NCBI GenBank assembly: GCA_964644845.1
Contig: CAZXXS010000054.1
Location: forward strand, 1-15,811
DNA: 15,811 nt
From: Geothermovivens sp964644845
Lineage (GTDB): Bacteria > Zhuqueibacterota > Zhuqueibacteria > Oleimicrobiales > Geothermoviventaceae
Direction of reading: 5' to 3'
Positions 1 to 7,429 of this stretch are shown here, in pieces (the stretch's first letter is position 1; each line of letters starts with the position of its first letter). The position numbers were made by a program, and so were the translations under genes. The notes below the pieces were generated by a model that made no database searches, was not told the DNA's origin, and saw nothing but the letters and a program-made list of their open reading frames with translations.

Positions 1-1
1 C

Positions 2-1021
2 CTACCCCGCCAAAAACATCCCCCAAACGGCGTCCACAAGCGCGTGGACGATAGCTGCCGCCGTTACTTTGCCCGTCCGCAAGTAGGTGAGTCCGTAGAA
101 AATACCCGCCACGGTAGCAAGCACGACGTACACCCAGGGCACCGAAACTGTTCCCAAAGGACCCAGATCCAAAGGCACCAGCGGCGGTACCTGGTTGTTC
201 ACATGAGCCCAGCCGAAAATGATCGACGCCAGGATCAACGCCCAGGGATGCCAGCGACTCTTCTCGCGAATCCGTTGACTCAGACTGTTCTGGATCAAAC
301 CACGGAACAACACCTCTTCCGGAATTCCGGTGAACAGAAAAATGGCGATCGGTGTGGCAAACAGTTCAAACACCGACGGAAAATGCCTGGCAACGTGTAG
401 AAACCCTGTCGACAAACCAACGACGAGAGCGATCGGCATGAACATGAAGAAGTACACGAGCGCCCACCCCACGTCTTTCCGGCTGAGATCGAAATGATAT
501 CCCACGTCCTTCAACTCGCGCACCACCAGGTAAGCGTACAGAGCCATCACAATGCCGAGAACGTGGCCGAGTCCCATCACACCGTGCCCCGGGGGCAAAT
601 TGGGGCCGCCAATCCATCCGAGCTCGATCGGAAACCAGATGCTGACGATGGCCGCCAGATCCCACAGATTTGGCTTTTCCCCGGTCTTCCTCGCCGCAAA
701 CACGAGCAGCACTGGGATCAGCAGATACGGCAACAACCCCCAGAGATCTTGTGTGTGACCAAAACCCGCTCCGTAAGCGAACGCCAGGATCCACGCCGCA
801 GCAGGAAGCAGCAGTGCGCGCCCAAGCCTCCTACCGACCCGTTCCCGCAGCCAGGCAACCACCTCCGGAAGTCCCAGAGAGAGGAGTGTGGCCAGTACGG
901 CCGCGAAGTAGAGCGTTCCGACAATCAGTTCTAATGCGTTGTTTCCCTCCTGACCACCAGCGACGAAAATCACAAGCGCAGCAATCCAGAGCAAGAACAA
1001 ACCGATTCGCACCCTGTGCAT
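2..1021 (-). CDS. CPBP-family intramembrane metalloprotease
   Basis: A 339-residue polytopic membrane protein of the CPBP family (CAAX-protease and bacteriocin-processing, Abi-like). The three family motifs are present near the C-terminus: EEVLFRG at 235-241 (EExxxR), FGWAH at 269-273 (FxxxH) and HALVD at 326-330. E235/E236, H273 and H326 are the expected metal-binding and catalytic residues, so the active site looks intact. Hydrophobic stretches lie around 6-22, 32-50, 70-86, 96-110, 122-137, 150-167, 184-204, 222-233, 260-272 and 296-312, so it should sit in the inner membrane. The ATG start is supported by GGGAGG at 1029-1034, seven bases upstream. The stop is only two bases from the window edge, but the gene is complete. 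Bacterial members are tied to processing of small peptides or immunity to them; the substrate here is unknown, and no bacteriocin-like gene is adjacent. Confidence 0.88.
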   Translation of the reverse strand: MHRVRIGLFLLWIAALVIFVAGGQEGNNALELIVGTLYFAAVLATLLSLGLPEVVAWLRERVGRRLGRALLLPAAAWILAFAYGAGFGHTQDLWGLLPYLLIPVLLVFAARKTGEKPNLWDLAAIVSIWFPIELGWIGGPNLPPGHGVMGLGHVLGIVMALYAYLVVRELKDVGYHFDLSRKDVGWALVYFFMFMPIALVVGLSTGFLHVARHFPSVFELFATPIAIFLFTGIPEEVLFRGLIQNSLSQRIREKSRWHPWALILASIIFGWAHVNNQVPPLVPLDLGPLGTVSVPWVYVVLATVAGIFYGLTYLRTGKVTAAAIVHALVDAVWGMFLAG

Positions 1022-1223
1022 CCCCGGGCCTCCCTAAGTTTGCCACCAGATTTACTTTCCGTTTCCCCAGGTGCGCCGTCGCTACCGGTTCGCCCTCGAT
1101 CGAGCTCCCACCGACATTCCCAGACGAGCCGGACAGCGTTACCGATTTTGCCACCTACGAAAACAAACCCTACCGACCGTCAACCCCGTCTCGCTCGCCC
1201 CCTTTCTCCGTCGTCGCCCGGCG

Positions 1224-1250
1224 AAATCCAAACGGCCGAGCAGTTCGGCC
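1224..1250 (-). terminator. Candidate intrinsic terminator of the DapA-like gene
   Basis: GGCCGA at 1234-1239 and TCGGCC at 1245-1250 form a perfect six-pair stem with a five-base loop, starting directly after the stop codon of the minus-strand aldolase-like gene. On the minus strand the stem is followed by GTTTGGATTT, a modest T-rich tract. It could reduce read-through into the CPBP gene 229 bases on. The T-tract is weak. Confidence 0.42.
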
Positions 1251-2144
1251 TCAAAGCTTGGCGAAAAACGCTTCGATCTGTCGTACTCTTTCCGGTGAGG
1301 GTTCGCCAACCTCAGCGCGACTCACTGGCGTAATCGGAACACCGCGAGCTCGCACGGCTAACTTGCCCCCTGTTGGCCAACCAACGTCGGCCAGTTGTTC
1401 GTTGATTTCGAGAACTCTGAATTGATTCTGCCGCGCCTGTTCGATGTCGCCACGCTCAAAAGCTTGCTGAATCGCGTAAATTTCTTCCGGAAAAATGTTA
1501 CAGCCCCCGCCGACGACTCCCCTGGCACCGTAAGCCAAGTCGCTGAGAAACGTGAACTCTACGCCCGAGAGGATCGTCATTCGGTTACCGACCTTCCAAC
1601 ACATTCTGGCCATGCGTTCGGCATTTGTAGTACGGTACTTCATGGCCGCAATGTGCTCCAGCTCGTCCAGCATTCGGACCACCGTTTCAGGAGTCGGGCT
1701 CAACGCCCCCTCACCCCGGGGGTCGTAAATCATGATCGGCCTGTCCACAACCTGGTCAATCTTTGCGAAAAACTCGTACAACGACTCCTGTCCCGCTTTC
1801 AGCGAATCCGGGATCACCACACCCACAGCATCCACACCAGCCCTGCAAGCGTACTCGCTCAGCTCCAGTGTGTCGCGTAACGTGTTTGCTCCCACGTTCG
1901 GCACCACAGCCACGCGTTGCCCCGCCGTCTCCAGAACCACGTCGATGATCCGACGCCGCTCCGGCACGGTGAGCGTCCACCACTCCCCTGAACCTCCCAT
2001 CGGAAACAGGACGTGGACGGTCCTTCCACACAGCCAATCCACGAATGCCGTGAGACCGTCGTAGTCGACCTGCTTGTCTTCCGTGAAAGGCGTAAACACA
2101 GGGACCACAACACCGTAAAACAAAAAGTCATCCTTTTCGGCCAT
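1251..2144 (-). CDS. DapA/N-acetylneuraminate lyase superfamily aldolase
   Basis: A 297-residue class I (Schiff-base) aldolase or lyase of the dihydrodipicolinate synthase/NAL superfamily, a cytoplasmic TIM barrel of normal family length. The substrate-carboxylate loop reads MGGSGEW at 49-55 (family GTTGE/GSTGE). The catalytic tyrosine is Y140 in MIYDPRGEG, and the Schiff-base lysine is K169 in IAAMKYRTTN. A glycine-rich GVVGGG follows at 209-214. The arginine that in true DapA binds aspartate semialdehyde, five residues after the tyrosine, is replaced by E145, so lysine biosynthesis is unlikely; a 2-keto-acid aldolase or dehydratase role is more plausible. I chose the ATG at 2144 because GGAGG lies six bases upstream; the longer frame starts with TTG at 2171 and has no good ribosome-binding site. 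The gene is transcribed divergently from a Gfo/Idh/MocA oxidoreductase, which suggests, but does not show, a shared sugar-acid pathway. Confidence 0.85.
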   Translation of the reverse strand: MAEKDDFLFYGVVVPVFTPFTEDKQVDYDGLTAFVDWLCGRTVHVLFPMGGSGEWWTLTVPERRRIIDVVLETAGQRVAVVPNVGANTLRDTLELSEYACRAGVDAVGVVIPDSLKAGQESLYEFFAKIDQVVDRPIMIYDPRGEGALSPTPETVVRMLDELEHIAAMKYRTTNAERMARMCWKVGNRMTILSGVEFTFLSDLAYGARGVVGGGCNIFPEEIYAIQQAFERGDIEQARQNQFRVLEINEQLADVGWPTGGKLAVRARGVPITPVSRAEVGEPSPERVRQIEAFFAKL

Positions 2145-2150
2145 TTTTCG

Positions 2151-2155
2151 CCTCC
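2151..2155 (-). promoter_or_regulatory. Ribosome-binding site fixing the aldolase start
   Basis: GGAGG on the minus strand, six bases before the ATG at 2144. It favours this start over the TTG nine codons upstream. Confidence 0.8.
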
Positions 2156-2599
2156 AGATTGCGAATTCCAAGGAAAGTTCGCGCGGGCAACTGCCAAAAC
2201 CGCCTCAAGATCGCGAAGAACGGCTAAAGAATCAAGCGGAAACTGGCCCCTGCGACTCCTCACTTTTGTGGGTGCAAGCAGCACATCCCTGAGCACCCGG
2301 AGCCTGCTGCCCAAAGCACCCGATGGTCAACACGCTGAGATGCGGATTCTTTTTTCTTTGAAGGGGCAGCCCCAACAACGCACTCAGCCCAAGTTTGCCG
2401 CTTGGTAAGGAACACATCCCTTTTGTCGGTCTTGCAACAGGTTCAGATTCATCCCACTACCGCGATGCCTGTGCTCGCAATCACTTGGGACAGAGGGTTA
2501 CCTGTTTCTGATAAAATCCCCCAAGGCTGCCAGTACCACGCACCTGCCGCAGCTCTTTTGGTGCCTTTCACGATCTTTTCGCGAGTGACAAGATTTTAC

Positions 2600-2629
2600 T
2601 TGCACTTTACAGGCTTTTCACGCTATTTT
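2600..2629 (+). promoter_or_regulatory. Candidate sigma70 promoter for first oxidoreductase
   Basis: TTGCAC at 2600-2605 and TATTTT at 2624-2629 are separated by 18 bases. Transcription would start near 2636, giving a leader of roughly 57 bases before the ATG at 2693. The match is reasonable but found by eye; this stretch is locally T-rich, which raises the chance of a false hit. Confidence 0.35.
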
Positions 2630-2680
2630 ACCGGTAACAGAGGAGCGGGCAAAAGGTGTGATGAGCTGTGCGTGTACAGC

Positions 2681-2686
2681 AGGAGG
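2681..2686 (+). promoter_or_regulatory. Ribosome-binding site fixing the first oxidoreductase start
   Basis: A full AGGAGG lies six bases before the ATG at 2693. It shows that the open frame extending upstream to 2402 is not translated as part of this protein. Confidence 0.88.
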
Positions 2687-2692
2687 TTAATC

Positions 2693-4042
2693 ATGAGTGA
2701 AATGGGCCGCCGTGATTTCATTAAGGCCGGAGCAAAGGGTGTGGCCGGTTTGGCTGCCGCGAGTGCCACAATGGGTGTTTTGAGGCCGGAGCGCGTGCTG
2801 GGTGCCAACGATCGCGTAGTGATTGCGGTCATCGGCATCCACGGCCGTGGCCGCAGCCACTACCGTGAGTGGGCAAAGATTCCCGGTGTTGAGGTAAAGA
2901 CCCTGTGCGATCCGGACGAGCGCTTGTTCCCGGAGCGCGTTGCCGAACTGGAGAAGCTTCAAGGCAAGAAGCCGAAAACCGAAGTCGACTTACGCCGCGT
3001 CCTGGACGACAAAGACATCGACGCCATTTCCATCGCCACGCCAGACCACTGGCACGCCCTGGCGACCATCTGGGGATGCCAGGCGGGCAAACACGTGTAC
3101 GTGGAAAAGCCCATCTCTCACAACATCTGGGAAGGCCGCAAGATGGTCGAAGCCGCCCGCAAATACAATCGCGTCGTTCAGGTCGGTATGCAAAACCGCA
3201 GCATCGAGGGTGTGCGCAAGGCCATTGAGTTTCTGCACTCCGGTAAACTCGGCGAGATCTACATGGCCAAGGGGCTGTGTTTCAAGCCGCGCGACTGCAT
3301 CGGTCGTGGTGCCGAGGTGCCGGTGCCAAAAGGCCTGCACTGGGACCTGTGGCTAGGTCCGGCCCAATGGCGCCCGTACAACAGCATTTTGGTCCACTAC
3401 AAGTGGCACTGGTTCTGGGATTTCGGTTGCGCCGACATCGGCAACCAGGGTCCGCACCAGATGGACATCGCGCGTTGGGGCATGAACAAACGCGTACACC
3501 CGCGCAAGATCAAGTGCGTGGGCGGTAAGTTCGCCTGCAACGACGATCAAGAAACGCCCAACACGCAGCTGGCCACGTTCGAGTACGACGACGGCAAGAT
3601 CATTCAGTTCGAGGTGCGCGGCTGGTACACAAACAACGAGGACGGCATCCGAATTGGCAACCTGTTCTTCGGCACCGAAGGTTGGATGCACCTCCAAGGC
3701 GACAAGTGGAAAACCTACTACGGTCGTAAGAATGAGCCGGGTGAGTTCTACGACGGCACTGGCGATGTAGCCAACCCGATGAACCTGGCCGGGACGGGCG
3801 GCTCTGCTCACTTCAAGAACTTCATCGATGCCGTGCGTGCGAACAACTGGAAGATGCTCAACGCGGACATCCTGGAAGGGCACATGTCCACCGCGATGTC
3901 TCACCTGGCCAACATCTCTTACCGACTTGGCCGCGAGCTCGAGTTCAACCACTACTCCGAACGTTTCGTGGACGACGACGATGCCAACGGGTACCTGACC
4001 AGACCGTACCGCTACCCGTTTGTCGTGCCCGAGCAGGTTTAG
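2693..4042 (+). CDS. Tat-exported Gfo/Idh/MocA family oxidoreductase (copy 1)
   Basis: A 449-residue protein with an N-terminal twin-arginine signal (RRDFIK at 6-11, hydrophobic stretch 16-30, possible cleavage after VLGA at 35-38), then a Rossmann domain (about 41-165) and a Gfo/Idh/MocA C-terminal beta-sheet domain. The family EKP motif is at 138-140, an acidic residue ends beta-2 (D73), and the candidate catalytic histidine is H255 in GPHQMDIARW. Relatives are NAD(P)-dependent oxidoreductases of sugars, inositols and related polyols. Tat export implies folding with bound cofactor before transport, as known for Zymomonas glucose-fructose oxidoreductase. The dinucleotide loop is unusual: GIHGRG at 48-53 has H50 where GxGxxG expects glycine. 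The start is set by AGGAGG at 2681. The gene is followed by a very strong terminator and is probably monocistronic. The substrate is unknown. Confidence 0.9.
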   Translation: MSEMGRRDFIKAGAKGVAGLAAASATMGVLRPERVLGANDRVVIAVIGIHGRGRSHYREWAKIPGVEVKTLCDPDERLFPERVAELEKLQGKKPKTEVDLRRVLDDKDIDAISIATPDHWHALATIWGCQAGKHVYVEKPISHNIWEGRKMVEAARKYNRVVQVGMQNRSIEGVRKAIEFLHSGKLGEIYMAKGLCFKPRDCIGRGAEVPVPKGLHWDLWLGPAQWRPYNSILVHYKWHWFWDFGCADIGNQGPHQMDIARWGMNKRVHPRKIKCVGGKFACNDDQETPNTQLATFEYDDGKIIQFEVRGWYTNNEDGIRIGNLFFGTEGWMHLQGDKWKTYYGRKNEPGEFYDGTGDVANPMNLAGTGGSAHFKNFIDAVRANNWKMLNADILEGHMSTAMSHLANISYRLGRELEFNHYSERFVDDDDANGYLTRPYRYPFVVPEQV

Positions 4043-4064
4043 GCTCGACCCGTCTGCAAACCGT

Positions 4065-4099
4065 AAAGAAGGGCAAGCCCGGGCTTGCCCTTCTTTTTT
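4065..4099 (+). terminator. Strong intrinsic terminator after oxidoreductase copy 1
   Basis: A perfect 32-base palindrome at 4065-4096 (16 bases per arm, centred on CCCGGG at 4078-4083) runs into a T-tract at 4094-4099. It begins 22 bases after the stop codon. The symmetry and the A-run on its left side mean it could also stop minus-strand transcription. Confidence 0.93.
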
Positions 4100-4515
4100 G
4101 TCAGACACCGGTTCGACAGTACCAGACACTCGTACGGAGTCTGCAGGTGTCAGTCGTTTTCAGCTCCGGGATTCTGCAGTCTGATCCCCACGACAACTCG
4201 GTCCCACCGCTTGAAAAACCGAACCTTCCCCCACCCCAGCCACGCCGTTCTTCGTCGGCCCGTCCCGTTGCGCCCTGCCTCTGCAGCCAGATCCCGCTTT
4301 GACTGGTCAGCCCCGCTGATTTTCGCCGGTTCTTCCACGACACCGGCTACTGCAACCTCACCGAGACACGCCCGGGCTTGCCCGTTCGCCAAGACTCATT
4401 CAGGGCCAACGACTCCGCAGCACCGTCGGCGGAACTTTGCCATGAACGCTCTGTTAACATGTTTTGGAAACGGGGTGTCTCAACGTGAAGGTCCAAACCG
4501 AAGAAGGAGGATGAG
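4100..4515. other. Intergenic region between the two oxidoreductases
   Basis: There are 416 bases without a convincing gene. The region must hold the promoter of the second oxidoreductase; GTTAACATGTTTT near 4453-4465 is the most AT-rich candidate, but I cannot assign a -35/-10 pair. A 14-base copy of the upstream terminator arm recurs at 4370-4383. The strong AAGGAGG at 4504-4510 belongs to the next gene. Several open frames on both strands have low-complexity, arginine/proline-rich translations and are not credible. Confidence 0.55.
4370..4383 (+). repeat. 14-base repeat of terminator arm
   Basis: GCCCGGGCTTGCCC here is identical to 4077-4090 inside the terminator of the preceding gene. 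This copy has no matching left arm and no T-tract, so it would not terminate by itself. It may be a decayed terminator copy or chance in GC-rich DNA. Confidence 0.5.
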
Positions 4516-5832
4516 ATGGCACGGAACGGCGACATTGGACGCCGGGACTTTCTCAAGACCGGCGCCAAGGGCGTTGCAGGACTGGCAGTTGCAAGTGCAG
4601 CGGCTGGAGTGTTGCACCCTGAACGTGTGCTGGGGGCTAACGACCGTGTCAACGTGGCTGTGGTCGGCCCAGGTCACCGGGGCCGGGACCTCATCCGCCT
4701 TTTTCACGAACACAGCAAAGATCTCAACATGGAAATCGTTGCTGTGTGTGACATCTGGAAAGAGCCTCGGGAACTGGCTGCCAAGCTCGTTGAGGACCTG
4801 TCCGGAAAGCGTCCCCAAATGGTCCGCAACACGGACGAACTCTACTCCATGAAAGGCATCGACGCGGTGATCATCGCGACGGCCGACTTCCAGCACGCGT
4901 ACCACGCCACCGAGGCTGTGAAGGCTGGCAAAGATGTGTACGTGGAGAAACCGCTCGCCCACACGATGAAAGACGCCAAAACGGTGCTCAAAGCTGTGTC
5001 CGAGTCCGATCGTGTAGTTCAGGTGGGCACCCAGCGTCGAAGCGGCCCCAACTACCAGGCAGCCGCCGAATTCATCCAGTCCGGTAAGTTTGGACGAATC
5101 ACTTTCGTAGAGCTGGTGTGGAACGTCAACCAACCGAAACGCTGGCGGCGATTTGACGAGCTAAAGCGGATTCGCAAGGAAGACACCGACTGGGGCCGCT
5201 ACCTGATCAACCTGCCGTACCGGCCCTGGAATCCCCGCTACTACCTGGAGTTCCGCCTGTTCTGGCCCTTCTCTTCGGGCATTCCGGACCAGTGGATGGT
5301 CCACCAGATCGACACGGTGGCCTGGTTTGCTCAGGACCCTTACCCCGAGACCTGCATCGCCACCGGCCGCCTCGAAATGTGGAAGGACGGCCGTACCAAC
5401 CCCGACACGTTTACAGCCGTATTCGAGTACGCAAAGGGATTCCAGGTCCTTTATACGTCCCGCCAGCACAACTCGTACGGCGGCGTGAAAGAACTTTACT
5501 TCTCCAACCTCGGTACACTGGACCTGAAGCGGAACAAGATCACGGGCGAAGGAGGCCTTGAAGCACGGCACAGCCTGGACGGCAAGGCCCACAAGCTACC
5601 GGACATGGATTTACCGAAAGCCACCACGGTTACTGGCGTGAAAGCGACCGGCGGCACGGCCAGCCTCCACATGCGCAACTGGATGGAATGCATCCGTAGC
5701 CGCAAACAGCCCAATGCACCGATCGAGGCGGGTTACGCCCACTCTGTGGCGCTGTGCATGGCAATTGAATCGATGCAGACAGGGAGGAAAGTCCGCTTCG
5801 ATCGCGCCACGCAGGAAATTGTCCCCGTCTGA
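4516..5832 (+). CDS. Tat-exported Gfo/Idh/MocA family oxidoreductase (copy 2)
   Basis: A 438-residue paralogue of the preceding oxidoreductase. The Tat signal has RRDFLK at 9-14, a hydrophobic stretch 19-33 and possible cleavage after VLGA at 38-41. The Rossmann domain has an intact dinucleotide loop, GPGHRG at 51-56, and D79 at the end of beta-2. EKP is at 144-146. The C-terminal domain carries H263 in MVHQIDTVAWF, the likely counterpart of the catalytic histidine. It should act in the periplasm as a cofactor-carrying sugar or polyol oxidoreductase; the substrate is not predictable. AAGGAGG at 4504-4510 supports the ATG at 4516; an ATG at 4511 is out of frame and too close to it. Its signal-peptide region is 32/38 identical to copy 1, while the mature parts look clearly more divergent. 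It has its own terminator, so the two copies are probably independently transcribed. Confidence 0.9.
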   Translation: MARNGDIGRRDFLKTGAKGVAGLAVASAAAGVLHPERVLGANDRVNVAVVGPGHRGRDLIRLFHEHSKDLNMEIVAVCDIWKEPRELAAKLVEDLSGKRPQMVRNTDELYSMKGIDAVIIATADFQHAYHATEAVKAGKDVYVEKPLAHTMKDAKTVLKAVSESDRVVQVGTQRRSGPNYQAAAEFIQSGKFGRITFVELVWNVNQPKRWRRFDELKRIRKEDTDWGRYLINLPYRPWNPRYYLEFRLFWPFSSGIPDQWMVHQIDTVAWFAQDPYPETCIATGRLEMWKDGRTNPDTFTAVFEYAKGFQVLYTSRQHNSYGGVKELYFSNLGTLDLKRNKITGEGGLEARHSLDGKAHKLPDMDLPKATTVTGVKATGGTASLHMRNWMECIRSRKQPNAPIEAGYAHSVALCMAIESMQTGRKVRFDRATQEIVPV

Positions 5833-5859
5833 CGACTGACCAGCCATCGTCTAATGACA

Positions 5860-5890
5860 AAAAGCGGGCCTTGGCGCCCGCTTTTGTTTT
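5860..5890 (+). terminator. Intrinsic terminator after oxidoreductase copy 2
   Basis: AAAAGCGGGC at 5860-5869 pairs with GCCCGCTTTT at 5876-5885 (ten pairs, six-base loop), followed by GTTTT. It lies 28 bases after the stop codon. Confidence 0.9.
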
Positions 5891-6020
5891 CACCAAACTC
5901 GCGTAGGCAGGAACGCATTCACACCCGCCGCTGTGTTTCGCACCGAACAGGCATCGCGCCCCACCTTTGCCGGGCGGGACGTGTTCATCAACTAAGCGAG
6001 ATTCCCCATCTGCGCACCCG

Positions 6021-6069
6021 GAGCAAAACAAGTTGGCGCACGACTCGGTTCTCCGAGGAGTCGCGCGCC
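6021..6069 (-). terminator. Candidate terminator of the transport operon
   Basis: On the minus strand, bases 6069-6058 and 6046-6035 form a 12-pair stem (one G-U wobble, 11-base loop). The RNA then continues with AACTTGTTTTG (6034-6024), a T-rich tail. The wobble pair forms only in minus-strand RNA, which agrees with the direction of the upstream operon. It lies about 110 bases beyond the stop of the beta-barrel gene and faces the plus-strand terminator at 5860-5890 across a convergent junction. Confidence 0.6.
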
Positions 6070-6178
6070 TGACGCTTCGACCGCCCAGACAGAGTGCGAC
6101 CAACGCAGTCGTCCAAAAAGAGTCGGTGCACTAACCAGCGGTGCATTGATTGGCAATCTGAAAAGACCGCGTTCCGAC

Positions 6179-7429
6179 TTAGAAACTGTATTTCAGTTTG
6201 GTGTAAACCATGTCGTTGTCGTTGTACTGACCGAACCACCCGTCCGTGCCGGTGAAAATGTTCGCACCTACTAGCACCTCAAAGCCATCAGCGAGATCGT
6301 AGGTGAGTTTCGGCCGAATTAACGCGTCGTTGTTGTTGAAGCCGTAGTACACAAAAAGTTGCAGGTTAAGCGTTTCATTCAGGAAATCGCGCGAAGCCAG
6401 AAACGTGCCCATGTTTGTGTTTTCATCCTGCACGATGTAATCGTCGTAGTCGAGAATCCGTTGCTGGATGAACTGGCCGCTTAGATGAATGTCCCACAGT
6501 GTGTAATCTAACCCCAAGAGGTAGTGGAGGTAATTCTTTTCCACCACGCTTTCCGGCAGTCGCGGGTCGTTGGAGTTGAAGTACTTACCGTTGTAGTAGG
6601 CACCCTCGCCGCGGAGCACAAACGGACCGATCGTCGTACTGAAGCTGCCACCGCCAATGGTGAGACGGTGGTACTCCGGGTAGACCGTCAGCCCCACAAG
6701 CCGGTGGGTGGCAGGATCGATTTGCTTCACGGCGTGCATGGTGGGATCGTCATCCCACGCATAACCCGCCATCAGCTCCAAGTCCACCAGCGACGTGAGC
6801 GCAGAAAATTTACCGAAAACCTCGCTGTTTTCGAGTGATGGTGTAACGCGCGATCGCGAGTAGTCGAACTTCGGCGGGATCGGAAATGCCCTGCGAGGCC
6901 GCCAGATCGAGCCTTCTGGCGGAAACACGGTGGGCGTGAATGTGGGCAACCACACGAATTCAAACGTGTTGTCCCCGACGTAGTAGTCCGCCTTCAAAGC
7001 CGTCACGCCCATGCGAATCTCATCAAAGTCGCGAAGCAGAAACTCGCTCAGATCTTTGGGAGACACAATGTCTGTGATAAACACACCATCGGCCTTCCCC
7101 CAGATGATTTGCTGTTTGCCGATGCGCAAATCTACCGTGTTGAAATAAATATCAAGGTAAGCCTCGCGGAGCTTGAACTCCATCGGCAGGTCAGGATACT
7201 GGTAGATGTACGGGTTGACCTTGAAGGCTACCTTGCCTTTGCTTTGCTCCACGTTTAGGTTGAAGGTGTTCTGGATGATGGAGTACTCGTGATCTCCATG
7301 CAGGAGCACACCCGTGTAATTCCTCACGTAGCCTGTGAGACTCACAGACTGGGATTGGGCCCGGACAGCGCCTGCTAAGAGCAGTATCAGCAGAGAGGCT
7401 GTCGCCAGGCTTTGCCGGAACTTCCTCAT
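6179..7429 (-). CDS. Outer-membrane beta-barrel protein, DUF1302-like
   Basis: A 416-residue predicted outer-membrane protein. Residues 1-24 are a Sec signal peptide with an AVRA cleavage site. The rest alternates hydrophobic and polar residues, is rich in Tyr/Phe/Trp/Asn/Asp, and ends in KLKYSF; a C-terminal Phe is the usual beta-barrel assembly signal. Residues 102-130 carry RIGKQQIIWGKADGVF followed by DIVSPKDLSEF, resembling the conserved GRQxxxWG and NPxDLS segments of DUF1302-type barrels, although those are often longer. Its ATG overlaps the stop of the LolA-like gene as ATGA (7426-7429), and GGAGAGG lies six bases upstream within that gene, so the two are translationally coupled. In context it would be the outer-membrane end of an RND/LolA-like transport chain. 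A general porin is the main alternative. Confidence 0.78.
   Translation of the reverse strand: MRKFRQSLATASLLILLLAGAVRAQSQSVSLTGYVRNYTGVLLHGDHEYSIIQNTFNLNVEQSKGKVAFKVNPYIYQYPDLPMEFKLREAYLDIYFNTVDLRIGKQQIIWGKADGVFITDIVSPKDLSEFLLRDFDEIRMGVTALKADYYVGDNTFEFVWLPTFTPTVFPPEGSIWRPRRAFPIPPKFDYSRSRVTPSLENSEVFGKFSALTSLVDLELMAGYAWDDDPTMHAVKQIDPATHRLVGLTVYPEYHRLTIGGGSFSTTIGPFVLRGEGAYYNGKYFNSNDPRLPESVVEKNYLHYLLGLDYTLWDIHLSGQFIQQRILDYDDYIVQDENTNMGTFLASRDFLNETLNLQLFVYYGFNNNDALIRPKLTYDLADGFEVLVGANIFTGTDGWFGQYNDNDMVYTKLKYSF

Larger units (their letters stand above)
2145..2692. other. Divergent intergenic region, no gene seen
   Basis: This 548-base gap separates the minus-strand aldolase-like gene from the first plus-strand oxidoreductase and must carry promoters for both. 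A plausible plus-strand sigma70 site lies at 2600-2629. A second AT-rich stretch, CTGATAAAATC near 2509-2519, could be a -10 element but has no good -35. GGGGCAGCCCC near 2364-2374 is a tight self-complementary run. No convincing coding frame or RNA gene is visible. The frame upstream of the oxidoreductase stays open back to 2402, but its composition is not protein-like. Confidence 0.6.

Noticed and set aside
1251..2144. Housekeeping dihydrodipicolinate synthase (dapA)
   Set aside because: The GTTGE loop and the aspartate-semialdehyde arginine are not conserved, and no lysine-pathway neighbour is visible. Only the superfamily is called.
2402..2692. 97-codon upstream extension of oxidoreductase copy 1
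   Set aside because: The Tat signal must be N-terminal and begins right after the ATG at 2693, which has a full AGGAGG. The extension contains the likely promoter.
2693..4042. GH109 glycosidase instead of oxidoreductase
   Set aside because: GH109 proteins share the Gfo/Idh/MocA fold but lack the EKP motif; here EKP (138-140) is intact, so oxidoreductase is preferred.
3353..4129. 258-codon minus-strand open frame opposite oxidoreductase copy 1
   Set aside because: It is antisense to a well-supported gene with clear family motifs, crosses that gene's terminator palindrome, and its translation has no recognisable motif. It arises from codon bias.
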